Positions 1 through 5,612 of a DNA stretch of 6,256 nucleotides are shown here, in pieces. A model generated the notes under the pieces. The model was not told where the DNA came from. It worked only from the letters and a program-made list of their open reading frames with translations, and searched no databases. Position 1 is the stretch's first letter. Each line of letters begins with the position of its first letter. The position numbers were made by a program, and so were the translations under genes. The DNA comes from Planctomycetales bacterium (GTDB lineage: Bacteria > Planctomycetota > Planctomycetia > Pirellulales > Thermoguttaceae): positions 1 to 6,256 of the forward strand of contig SKZG01000144.1 of NCBI GenBank assembly GCA_007127495.1, given 5' to 3'.

Positions 1-2748
1 TGCACTCGGAACTTCCTGCCAAACCACCCGGTCGAGGCTCGGAAAGCTCTCATCCTCGTATCCCCAGTACGATTGCCAGGCGTCGAAATCGAACAACACA
101 ATCGGCTGATCATCGCCGGTCCCGCGGAGCCGCCAAAAGACGTCAATACCCTCGTAGAAATTGCGATTTCCCTGGAACTGGAGCCTCTGGCGGGGATCTT
201 CGTCCACGGCCACGTATTGGTCCACGGCCACGAATTGGTCCACCAGCGGCACGCCCGCCGCGCCGGTTACAATGCTGTTGCTAAGCACCAACCCGGTGGG
301 CATTTGGCGAGCGACGGGATGTAGATCGGGCATTGCCAGCAGGCTGCCGCCAACCCTCGCTGTCAAATGCCGCAGATTCACGGCGACGGAATAGCCTTCG
401 GCCGGCGCGTGGAGCCCGGCCACTAGGAACGCAAGCGGCTCACTGGTAGCCAGCAGCCCGTTGTCCCAATCGAAACGGACCGACTGATTCGATTCAGCAC
501 GCAATAGCGCCGCCTGACCTCGCGCAGCGCAATCGACCAGCCCGATAACCGCCGGAACACTGGCCGTTTCCGTGTCGTCGCCAATGATGCGCTCGGCCCC
601 AGGCGCGGGCGGGACACGGAAAAACGCCACGTCAGAGTGATGGGTAATCGACTTATCCGAAATATTGACAATCGAAAGCGTACAGCGTTGCATGCTCACA
701 CGTGCCCCGCCGACCACCTCGAACAAGGACCATTTATCGACGGGAACTTCGTCCGAAACATCCAACTCGAATGCAAGATTCACCACACTCAATTCGCCCG
801 AACTCAACCTGATCATGCTCCGAGGCTGCCGGATGGGATCATTGCCGTTGGTCGGGAACACGACAATCGGCTGGAAGCCCTCGCCTCCGCGAATCGTCAG
901 TCGGCGGTTGGTGAGCCTGACGGGCGCCTGCTCGCGCGGGCCGTCGTAGCGCAATTCGATGACGTTTCCGGTTTCAGCAACCGCCAGGGCTGCGGCAAGC
1001 GAAGCAAACCCTTCCTGGTCATTGTCGCCGCCGTGTACGATAAGGACACCCGCTTGCCGGTCGGTTTCCGCCCAGGTATCAGGCTTTCCATCGGCGTCGG
1101 AAGTGTCGTGGACCTCGGGCGCACGCCGGCTGTCTTCCACGGGTTCTCGGGGACGTGGTACGGGGGCGCTGTCGGGGTCGGCGGGGTCGGCGGTCGAATC
1201 CCCCTCAGGCGATGTGTCCGGCGGGGCAGGCTGCGAGACTGGCTTGGGAGATGGCCGCTCCGCGCGTGATGCGGGAGCCGGTGCGGAATCCGGGGATTCC
1301 CGCACCGTATCGCTATCGACCGAAGTGTCAGGCGCTGGCGACCGTTCGTCAGACGCCTTGGTTTCCGGCGCGACCTCACGCGGTTCGGCTTGCGGTGTTG
1401 GATCCCCCGGTGGAAATTGCGGGCGGCCGTCGGTCGGGTCCTCCGGCCGAGTGCGTGTTTCCGGCTCGTTGTCGAGTTCGGAGGGCCAAGCAAACTCGGC
1501 AGGATCCGGCAATACTTCACCAAAAAACTCTTCCGGGGTGCCCAGCAAGGGGGGCGGTGGGCTGTCACTGCCACCCAGTACATGCAATGCGGCGACCACG
1601 CACAACAAGGCCACCATCGGGGCAAGCCACGGCAAATGGTATGCCAGCGGAGAAATGCGAGGCGGCCGCGGCAGTTCCCAAACGTGGCCGCTCGTACTCA
1701 GCGGTCGTAAGCCGAGATGCCGCGCCACGATGGTCAGGTCGTCGAGCAGTTCCGATGGCGTTTGATATCGGTTGTGCGGATCCTTCGCCAACATCCGACG
1801 CAAAATGGCAATCAAACCCTCGGGGGTATCGGGGCGAAACTGCCTCACGTTGGGCGGCTCGTCGCCCTGGTGCTGGAGCAACTTCTGCAGGACCGTCCCT
1901 TCGGGAAACGGTGGACGGCCGGTAAGCATGAAGAAAAAGGTGCAGCCCAACGAGTAAATGTCGCTCCGAACGTCGGCACTACGCGGGTCGCGCGCCTGCT
2001 CCGGCGAAATGTAGTCGAAGGTGCCCAACGTCACGCCGCTCGCGGTCAGGTCGGCGGCAACCGTATCGATCTTGTGGAGACGGGCGAGGCCCATGTCGAT
2101 CAACTTCGCTTGCCCCGCCGGCGTCACGAGCACATTCGAAGGTTTGATGTCGCGGTGGACCACGTCGCGATTGGCGGAATGTGCCAGCGCCTCGGCAATC
2201 TGCACAGTATAACTCATCGCGTCGGCCAGCGGGAGCGGGCCGTTCTCGTACACGAGCGCTCGAAGATTCACCCCCTCAACGTGCTCGAATACGATGTAAT
2301 GCAGGCCGCGATCCTCGCCGACGTGGAAGACGCGGGCAATGTTCTCGTGATCGAGCCGAGCCGCCGATTGCGCTTCGTTCTGGAACCGCGCGAGCGCGTC
2401 GGGTTCCTCGGCCTGTCCGGGGGCCAGCACCTTCAAGGCCACCACCCGTCCCAGTCGCGTATCGCGAGCACGGAACACCCGCCCCATGCCCCCGCCGCCG
2501 ATGAATTCCATGAGTTCAAAGTGCTCAAGCCGGTCGCCGGGAAGAAGTCCATTGTGGGATCCCGCCCCATCCGAACCGACGGCTTGTGGCGCAGTCAGCG
2601 GCGGATCACTCGATATGACAGTAGCCGATTCATCAAATGCTGAGCGAGGTCCAACCCTACCCGACATCGCAGAGCCCGTTGCGCTGCCCCCATTCGAAGG
2701 GCTAGGCTGCGGGGAGATGGAACGGCTATTCGATTCGGATTCAGTCAT
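1..2748 (-). CDS. Membrane Ser/Thr protein kinase (Hanks type, PknB-like) with extracytoplasmic beta-helix-like domain; 3' end outside window
   Basis: This gene is open for 916 codons from ATG 2748 and runs off the window at base 1, so the C-terminus is missing. An in-frame stop at 2772-2770 makes 2748 the earliest ATG; no clear Shine-Dalgarno precedes it. Residues 1-76 are Ser/Pro-rich and probably disordered. The kinase domain spans about 77-343: glycine loop IGGGGMGRVF (83-92), ATP lysine K106, helix-C glutamate E125, catalytic HRDIKPSN (198-205, D200), metal-binding DMG (218-220, in place of DFG), SPE (248-250) and D263 of the SDIYSLG motif. All catalytic residues are present, so it should be active on Ser/Thr. 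One membrane segment lies at about 374-391, followed by a Pro/Asp/Glu/Ser linker (394-566). From 567 on the sequence is beta-rich, with VIELRYDG (596-603) and LTIRGGEGF (617-625), the kind of pattern seen in right-handed beta-helix (pectate-lyase-like) repeats. Topology should be kinase inside, C-terminal part outside. The outer part may sense an envelope ligand; that is inference. The kinase call is secure, the beta-helix call moderate. Confidence 0.93.
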   Translation of the reverse strand, partial: MTESESNSRSISPQPSPSNGGSATGSAMSGRVGPRSAFDESATVISSDPPLTAPQAVGSDGAGSHNGLLPGDRLEHFELMEFIGGGGMGRVFRARDTRLGRVVALKVLAPGQAEEPDALARFQNEAQSAARLDHENIARVFHVGEDRGLHYIVFEHVEGVNLRALVYENGPLPLADAMSYTVQIAEALAHSANRDVVHRDIKPSNVLVTPAGQAKLIDMGLARLHKIDTVAADLTASGVTLGTFDYISPEQARDPRSADVRSDIYSLGCTFFFMLTGRPPFPEGTVLQKLLQHQGDEPPNVRQFRPDTPEGLIAILRRMLAKDPHNRYQTPSELLDDLTIVARHLGLRPLSTSGHVWELPRPPRISPLAYHLPWLAPMVALLCVVAALHVLGGSDSPPPPLLGTPEEFFGEVLPDPAEFAWPSELDNEPETRTRPEDPTDGRPQFPPGDPTPQAEPREVAPETKASDERSPAPDTSVDSDTVRESPDSAPAPASRAERPSPKPVSQPAPPDTSPEGDSTADPADPDSAPVPRPREPVEDSRRAPEVHDTSDADGKPDTWAETDRQAGVLIVHGGDNDQEGFASLAAALAVAETGNVIELRYDGPREQAPVRLTNRRLTIRGGEGFQPIVVFPTNGNDPIRQPRSMIRLSSGELSVVNLAFELDVSDEVPVDKWSLFEVVGGARVSMQRCTLSIVNISDKSITHHSDVAFFRVPPAPGAERIIGDDTETASVPAVIGLVDCAARGQAALLRAESNQSVRFDWDNGLLATSEPLAFLVAGLHAPAEGYSVAVNLRHLTARVGGSLLAMPDLHPVARQMPTGLVLSNSIVTGAAGVPLVDQFVAVDQYVAVDEDPRQRLQFQGNRNFYEGIDVFWRLRGTGDDQPIVLFDFDAWQSYWGYEDESFPSLDRVVWQEVPSA
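202..243 (-). repeat. 18-bp tandem duplication inside the kinase gene
   Basis: Two 18-bp copies lie at 202-219 and 220-237 and differ at two adjacent bases. A 6-bp partial third copy follows at 238-243. On the coding (minus) strand they encode VDQFVA and VDQYVA (residues 836-847), then VDE. The unit is a multiple of three, so the frame is kept. A hexapeptide duplication adds a short beta-strand-like segment, which a beta-helix could tolerate. It probably arose by slippage or recent duplication. Confidence 0.85.
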
Positions 2749-2959
2749 TTGTTTTGCAGAGATCGAACACTATGGCAGGACCCCTTTGCATGTACGACTC
2801 ACCACTCTATTTTAACCACGCTTGCGAGGCAAGTCAAAGGGCAAACTGTCGGGAAGACCTTTCGGCGGGTGGGCCCATAAATCGCTGGCAACCAGCCCCA
2901 CGGTGGCGGGGCGGGCAGTCTGTATTCGACGGCGTACAACCCGCTGCCCGAGCAAATGG
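2749..2959. other. Gap between the two minus-strand genes
   Basis: This 211-bp stretch separates the stop of the upstream membrane protein from the kinase start. It carries the promoter-like element at 2809-2837. Near the upstream gene it has a weak 7-bp inverted repeat (2912-2918 with 2944-2950) and a 5-bp GCTGG/CCAGC hairpin at about 2884-2896. Neither is followed by a T-tract on the minus strand, so no intrinsic terminator can be called and read-through from the upstream gene remains possible. No convincing small gene was seen. Confidence 0.5.
2809..2837 (-). promoter_or_regulatory. Sigma70-type promoter for the kinase gene
   Basis: On the minus strand there is a -35 hexamer TTGACT (2837-2832), a 17-bp spacer, and a -10 hexamer TAAAAT (2814-2809). 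Each hexamer matches the housekeeping sigma70 consensus at five of six positions, at the ideal spacing. Transcription would start near 2802 and leave a leader of about 54 nt before the ATG at 2748. It lies in the gap between the two minus-strand genes, so the kinase can probably be transcribed independently of the upstream gene. It is predicted from sequence only. Confidence 0.6.
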
Positions 2960-5152
2960 TTATTTCTTTCGCATCGTATCCAGCCGATGCTTGACGCCAA
3001 CTGCCTGACGCATCAAGTTGGCGTTGTTCGATTTTCGGGCGGAAGCGACAGCGACCTCGGCCAGCCGCGTCGCTTCGGGCAATCGCCGCTCAGTCGCCGC
3101 CTGCCCGATCAGGTGAAGGGCTGCTTGGGCAACCTGGCGCTGCCCGCCGGCGCCGCGGGCCGTCTCCAACAGTCCTTCCATCGCGTTGGTCTTCGCTGCC
3201 AACGGATCAGCCACACGCATCGCGGCAAGCGAATCGATTGCTTGCATTGCCAAATCCACCGTGCCCGACTCGACCGCCAGCCGCTGCGCCTCGCGGAGCA
3301 TGACAATGGTTTCGTCACTCTTCTTTCCAGAGCCGGCAGCCTCGGCCATCAGCTTTTCGGCCAGTTCCGATTGGGCGATGGGCGTGGTCGCCGCACGAAA
3401 CGCTTCGGCGAACTTCTTCCGGACCACCTCTTCCGCCAATCGCATCGCGGCTTCCTCGGCCTTGCGGCGGGCTGCCTGGTCGCCTTCTACCCGTGTGCGG
3501 CCGGCTTGGTCCGCCGGTCGGCTCGGCAGGGTCGCCGCCGGGGTTCTCCTGCCTCCGGGATGCACGCGGGTCTTATCCACATCGACGCCGCTACCGCGCG
3601 CGTCCAATTCGGCCACGAAGGGCGTCACGTCGAGCCCCGCCTGCGCGGCGTCGTCGAGCAGCTTCCGGCCTATTTCCTCGTGGCCTTCCGCGTCGAAGCA
3701 CAGGAAAGTTCCCACCAGGAGCTTGGATGTCGCCGTCCTGGCAAACCACGATTCGGCCACCGCCAAAACCAGCCCACCCGGTAGTTGATCGACGCGATAG
3801 CGCATGTTGCGCCCCGCGCTTCGGATCACCAATCGCTCCGGACTCGCCTGGACGACGTTCACAAAGGTATCCTTCACAGGCAATTCCTGCCCCGATTGCA
3901 GGGAGCCGGCTGCCTGATGCAGCCCGTTCCAGAACTCAATAAGATGATCCAGCACAACCCCGAGTTGCCGGGCAGCCAGCTTCTGCGGTTCGCGGTTGGC
4001 AAGTGCGTTTGCGGTTTCCAGGTGCTCGCGAGCCCCGACAAGATCGCGTTCGGCCATTGAGAATCGTGCGTCGCTCAAAGCCGACTCAAACGCCGCATCC
4101 GAGTCGGAACTACCGGCGGGCGCCGCAGCCACCTCCTGGGTATCCGCTTCGGGTTGCCGCGGCCTCGCCGAGGCGGGCGGGCCTGTCGGGGCGGGCGGAC
4201 TTGTCGGGGCGGGCGGACTTGCCGGGGCGGCTGGGCTAGCCGGGGCGGAGTCGCGGTCCGAAACGGACTGGCTGACCGGAGCGGCTGGACGGGGCGGGCT
4301 GGACCGAGGAAGCGCGGGGAGCCCGTCTTTCGGGGCACCTTGCCCACCAGCGGCCGAGTCGTTCTCCACCGCCGGGCTTGGCATAGGCTGCACCGGCTCG
4401 TCGTCCGCTGGCATCCAAGCGTGCGAATCGGCAGGCGAACCTTCGGGCTCGTCCGAACTCGGCGCGCCCCGGTCAAGGTGAGTCGCGACAACCGCCGCAA
4501 GAACAATGGCTAAACACGATAACACGATGGTTGTCCCTATTCTTGGTAGGCCATGGCCGGAACGTTCCGCAGCGGCGGCGACCGTCGAAGCAACACGTCG
4601 CTGCGAGGAACCGTCGGTTGCAGAACCGGCACGTGGCGGCGCGCCCCCAGCAGTCGCTGAAACGCCCACAGCCGTTACGGCGGATGCCGTCGGTATCGAA
4701 CGACTACCTGACCGAGTGGGATGTGACATTGGGTCGTCCCATGCCCCCATCGGTGCGGGGGCAGACCGCCAAGGCGCCTCGGACTGCGTCCAGGGGCTGG
4801 GCGCGCCATGCTTTCCGGTGGAATGGACTGCTGCGGCAGAAGGTTCAGCGCCAAGGTCGTTCTGTTGAGAACCCACGCCCCGGTTCAAGCTGGCATCGTA
4901 GGCCTTTTTGCTGTCAGCGTCCAAAAGGCACACCTTCACGCCCTGAAGCTGGTCAAGCAGTCTGCCCCATTCCGCGGCCCGATCTGCCGGACGAATCGTG
5001 CGGACCTTGGCCATAACGACGTCGGCCGCCTGGGCGATTCGCAGCGGGTCGCTTTCAAAACGCGGAAGGCTAAGCAGTTGGTAATGATCCAGCGGGCGAC
5101 TCGGCTCGGCGATATCCAGCCACTGACGATATGGGTCAAACGAATCCGTCAC
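2960..5152 (-). CDS. Single-pass membrane protein with degenerate J-like N-terminal domain and helical C-terminal domain (planctomycete family, function unknown)
   Basis: The protein has 730 residues, from GTG 5152 to TAA 2960. GTG is chosen because GGGGAG lies 4 nt upstream and the conserved part begins four codons later (FDPYRQWLDI). The frame can be extended to a TTG at 5218, but those 22 extra residues look non-domain-like. Residues 4-90 resemble the J-like domain common in planctomycetes: HYQLLSLPRFESDP early and KVCLLDADSKKAYDASL (73-89) at the end. There is no HPD motif, so stimulation of Hsp70 is unlikely. Residues 91-204 are low complexity and 206-224 form one membrane segment. Residues 226-340 are Pro/Ala/Ser-rich with hexapeptide repeats. 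Residues 353-518 form a helical then beta-rich domain with LPVKDTFVNVV and RLVIRSAGRNMRYRVDQLP. Residues 555-730 are all-helical, starting with a charged Ala/Glu/Arg/Lys helix, and resemble a domain recurring in many planctomycete proteins. I know no name for it. The N-terminus should be cytoplasmic and the rest outside. It lies directly upstream of the kinase in the same direction, so a joint role in signalling or envelope sensing is plausible but unproven. Confidence 0.9.
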   Translation of the reverse strand: MTDSFDPYRQWLDIAEPSRPLDHYQLLSLPRFESDPLRIAQAADVVMAKVRTIRPADRAAEWGRLLDQLQGVKVCLLDADSKKAYDASLNRGVGSQQNDLGAEPSAAAVHSTGKHGAPSPWTQSEAPWRSAPAPMGAWDDPMSHPTRSGSRSIPTASAVTAVGVSATAGGAPPRAGSATDGSSQRRVASTVAAAAERSGHGLPRIGTTIVLSCLAIVLAAVVATHLDRGAPSSDEPEGSPADSHAWMPADDEPVQPMPSPAVENDSAAGGQGAPKDGLPALPRSSPPRPAAPVSQSVSDRDSAPASPAAPASPPAPTSPPAPTGPPASARPRQPEADTQEVAAAPAGSSDSDAAFESALSDARFSMAERDLVGAREHLETANALANREPQKLAARQLGVVLDHLIEFWNGLHQAAGSLQSGQELPVKDTFVNVVQASPERLVIRSAGRNMRYRVDQLPGGLVLAVAESWFARTATSKLLVGTFLCFDAEGHEEIGRKLLDDAAQAGLDVTPFVAELDARGSGVDVDKTRVHPGGRRTPAATLPSRPADQAGRTRVEGDQAARRKAEEAAMRLAEEVVRKKFAEAFRAATTPIAQSELAEKLMAEAAGSGKKSDETIVMLREAQRLAVESGTVDLAMQAIDSLAAMRVADPLAAKTNAMEGLLETARGAGGQRQVAQAALHLIGQAATERRLPEATRLAEVAVASARKSNNANLMRQAVGVKHRLDTMRKK
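4173..4244 (-). repeat. 18-bp tandem repeat (four imperfect copies) coding a Pro-rich linker
   Basis: Four consecutive 18-bp units lie at 4173-4190, 4191-4208, 4209-4226 and 4227-4244. All begin GCGG on the plus strand and end in CGGG; a degraded fifth unit starts at 4245. On the coding strand they give hexapeptides such as PASPPA, PTSPPA and PTGPPA (about residues 304-327), in the linker just outside the membrane segment. The Pro-rich run probably acts as a stiff spacer. Copy number is likely to vary between strains by slippage. Confidence 0.85.
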
Positions 5153-5156
5153 GGTA

Positions 5157-5162
5157 CTCCCC
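5157..5162 (-). promoter_or_regulatory. Shine-Dalgarno that supports the GTG start at 5152
   Basis: On the minus strand GGGGAG (5162-5157) ends 4 nt before the GTG codon. The spacing is slightly short but usable. It favours GTG 5152 over the upstream TTG 5218, which would put this purine run inside the coding region. Confidence 0.55.
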
Positions 5163-5238
5163 AGAATATTGCAAACCCGACGAAAGGGCTGCGCTCGGCG
5201 GCACTTAAGGCGAAGCAAAAGAAGGCTCTTCTATTTTC

Positions 5239-5268
5239 ATTATGCTTGGAAATGCCACTCCGACGCAA
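5239..5268 (-). promoter_or_regulatory. Possible promoter for the minus-strand membrane protein
   Basis: On the minus strand a -10-like CATAAT (5244-5239; five of six consensus positions) lies 18 bp downstream of TTGCGT (5268-5263; three of six). Transcription would start near 5232, leaving a leader of about 80 nt before GTG 5152. The -35 match is poor, so this is only the best candidate in the region. If it is right, the TTG at 5218 is also inside the transcript and cannot be excluded on this basis. Confidence 0.3.
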
Positions 5269-5355
5269 GAGATTCGGGCAAATGCCCGCGAGCTATTGCA
5301 TCTGGCCGATAGCCATGAAAACGACGGGAACTTTGGCACCGTGGCGTCCGTCTAA
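5242..5355 (+). CDS. Doubtful 37-codon small ORF in the divergent region
   Basis: An ATG-to-TAA frame of 37 codons encodes a hydrophilic, probably helical peptide containing RANARELLHLADSHENDGNF. The composition looks more protein-like than random frames here. The ARELLHLADSHENDGNF stretch loosely recalls ARQLAQKTMNDGNF at the start of the exported protein encoded downstream at 5613. No Shine-Dalgarno is visible (the nearest purine run, GAAGG, is about 16 nt upstream), and the frame overlaps the candidate promoter on the other strand. It could be a small gene, a decayed gene fragment or chance. I recognise no family. Confidence 0.2.
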   Translation: MLGNATPTQEIRANARELLHLADSHENDGNFGTVASV

Positions 5356-5395
5356 CCCTCCAGTCGGCGCGGGGGAAGGGTGCTTCTCTCGAACC

Positions 5396-5507
5396 GCTCC
5401 ACAGGATACAACCAAGGTAACCCTTCACTGACCTTCCAGGGCGTTAGCCGTTTTGGGCCAACCTTGGCCGGTTCCTGAGAGAAAGACGGTGGCTCAACCT
5501 GTGGAGC
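5396..5507. repeat. Inverted-repeat element with nested stem, possible structured RNA or remnant
   Basis: GCTCCACAGG (5396-5405) is repeated as its perfect reverse complement CCTGTGGAGC (5498-5507), enclosing 92 nt. Nested inside, CCAAGGT (5412-5418) pairs perfectly with ACCTTGG (5461-5467). A local palindrome, GGCCAA-CC-TTGGCC (5456-5469), competes with the nested stem. A further 7-bp pair, GAAGGGT (5375-5381) with ACCCTTC (5420-5426), also overlaps. The element lies 105 bp before the exported protein's start codon and could form a structured leader. It could also be a repeat remnant. It matches no riboswitch class I know. Confidence 0.4.
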
Positions 5508-5599
5508 TTACCACTCCCATGTATGTATTTGGAGTTCCCTCATAAGGCTGGTTGCAAAAAAAGCCTATCGCTTGCCACATCAAGTGGGCATTCAGTAAC

Positions 5600-5604
5600 A
5601 GGAG
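5600..5604 (+). promoter_or_regulatory. Shine-Dalgarno for the exported protein
   Basis: AGGAG ends 8 nt before ATG 5613, which is ideal spacing. It fixes this ATG as the start and rejects the overlapping frame that begins further upstream at 5552. Confidence 0.8.
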
Positions 5605-5612
5605 TTCAAACC

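Larger units (their letters stand above)
5153..5612. other. Divergent intergenic region
   Basis: This 460-bp region lies between the minus-strand membrane protein and the plus-strand exported protein and should hold the control signals of both. Visible in it are the weak minus-strand promoter candidate (5239-5268), the doubtful small ORF (5242-5355), an inverted-repeat element (5396-5507), a short hairpin with arms AGGCT/AGCCT at 5545-5566 and an A-rich loop, and the Shine-Dalgarno at 5600-5604. No convincing plus-strand -35/-10 pair was found. Confidence 0.6.

Noticed and set aside
897..1625. Minus-strand frame of 242 codons overlapping the kinase in another register
   Set aside because: It overlaps the kinase linker, which is continuous with the kinase and membrane segment in the correct frame. 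Its Arg/Pro/Thr-rich composition is typical of a shifted frame.
959..1765. Plus-strand Ser/Gly-rich frame of 268 codons, and overlapping plus frames at 637-1269 and 1155-1925
   Set aside because: These are shadows of the low-complexity linker and membrane segment of the kinase. High GC and biased third positions suppress stops here.
1717..2643. Plus-strand open frame of 308 codons opposite the kinase domain
   Set aside because: It lies antisense to the kinase catalytic domain, whose motifs are all intact on the minus strand. Its translation is Arg/His/Gln-rich with no recognisable domain, as expected for a shadow in GC-rich DNA.
2884..2950. GC-rich inverted repeats after the stop of the J-like gene as a terminator
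   Set aside because: The arms are 5-7 bp and no T-tract follows on the minus strand, so termination is not supported.
2822..3784. Plus-strand open frame of 320 codons
   Set aside because: It is antisense to the C-terminal part of the J-like membrane protein and has an Arg/Gly/His-rich, non-domain composition. The minus strand gives a coherent multi-domain protein.
5375..5513. Known riboswitch (TPP or cobalamin) in the divergent region
   Set aside because: I looked for TPP and B12-box-like consensus elements on both strands. The conserved cores are absent, and only generic stems remain.
5545..5566. Hairpin AGGCT/AGCCT with an A-rich loop as a terminator
   Set aside because: The stem is only 5 bp and the A/T run is in the loop, not after the stem on either strand. 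It does not fit an intrinsic terminator.
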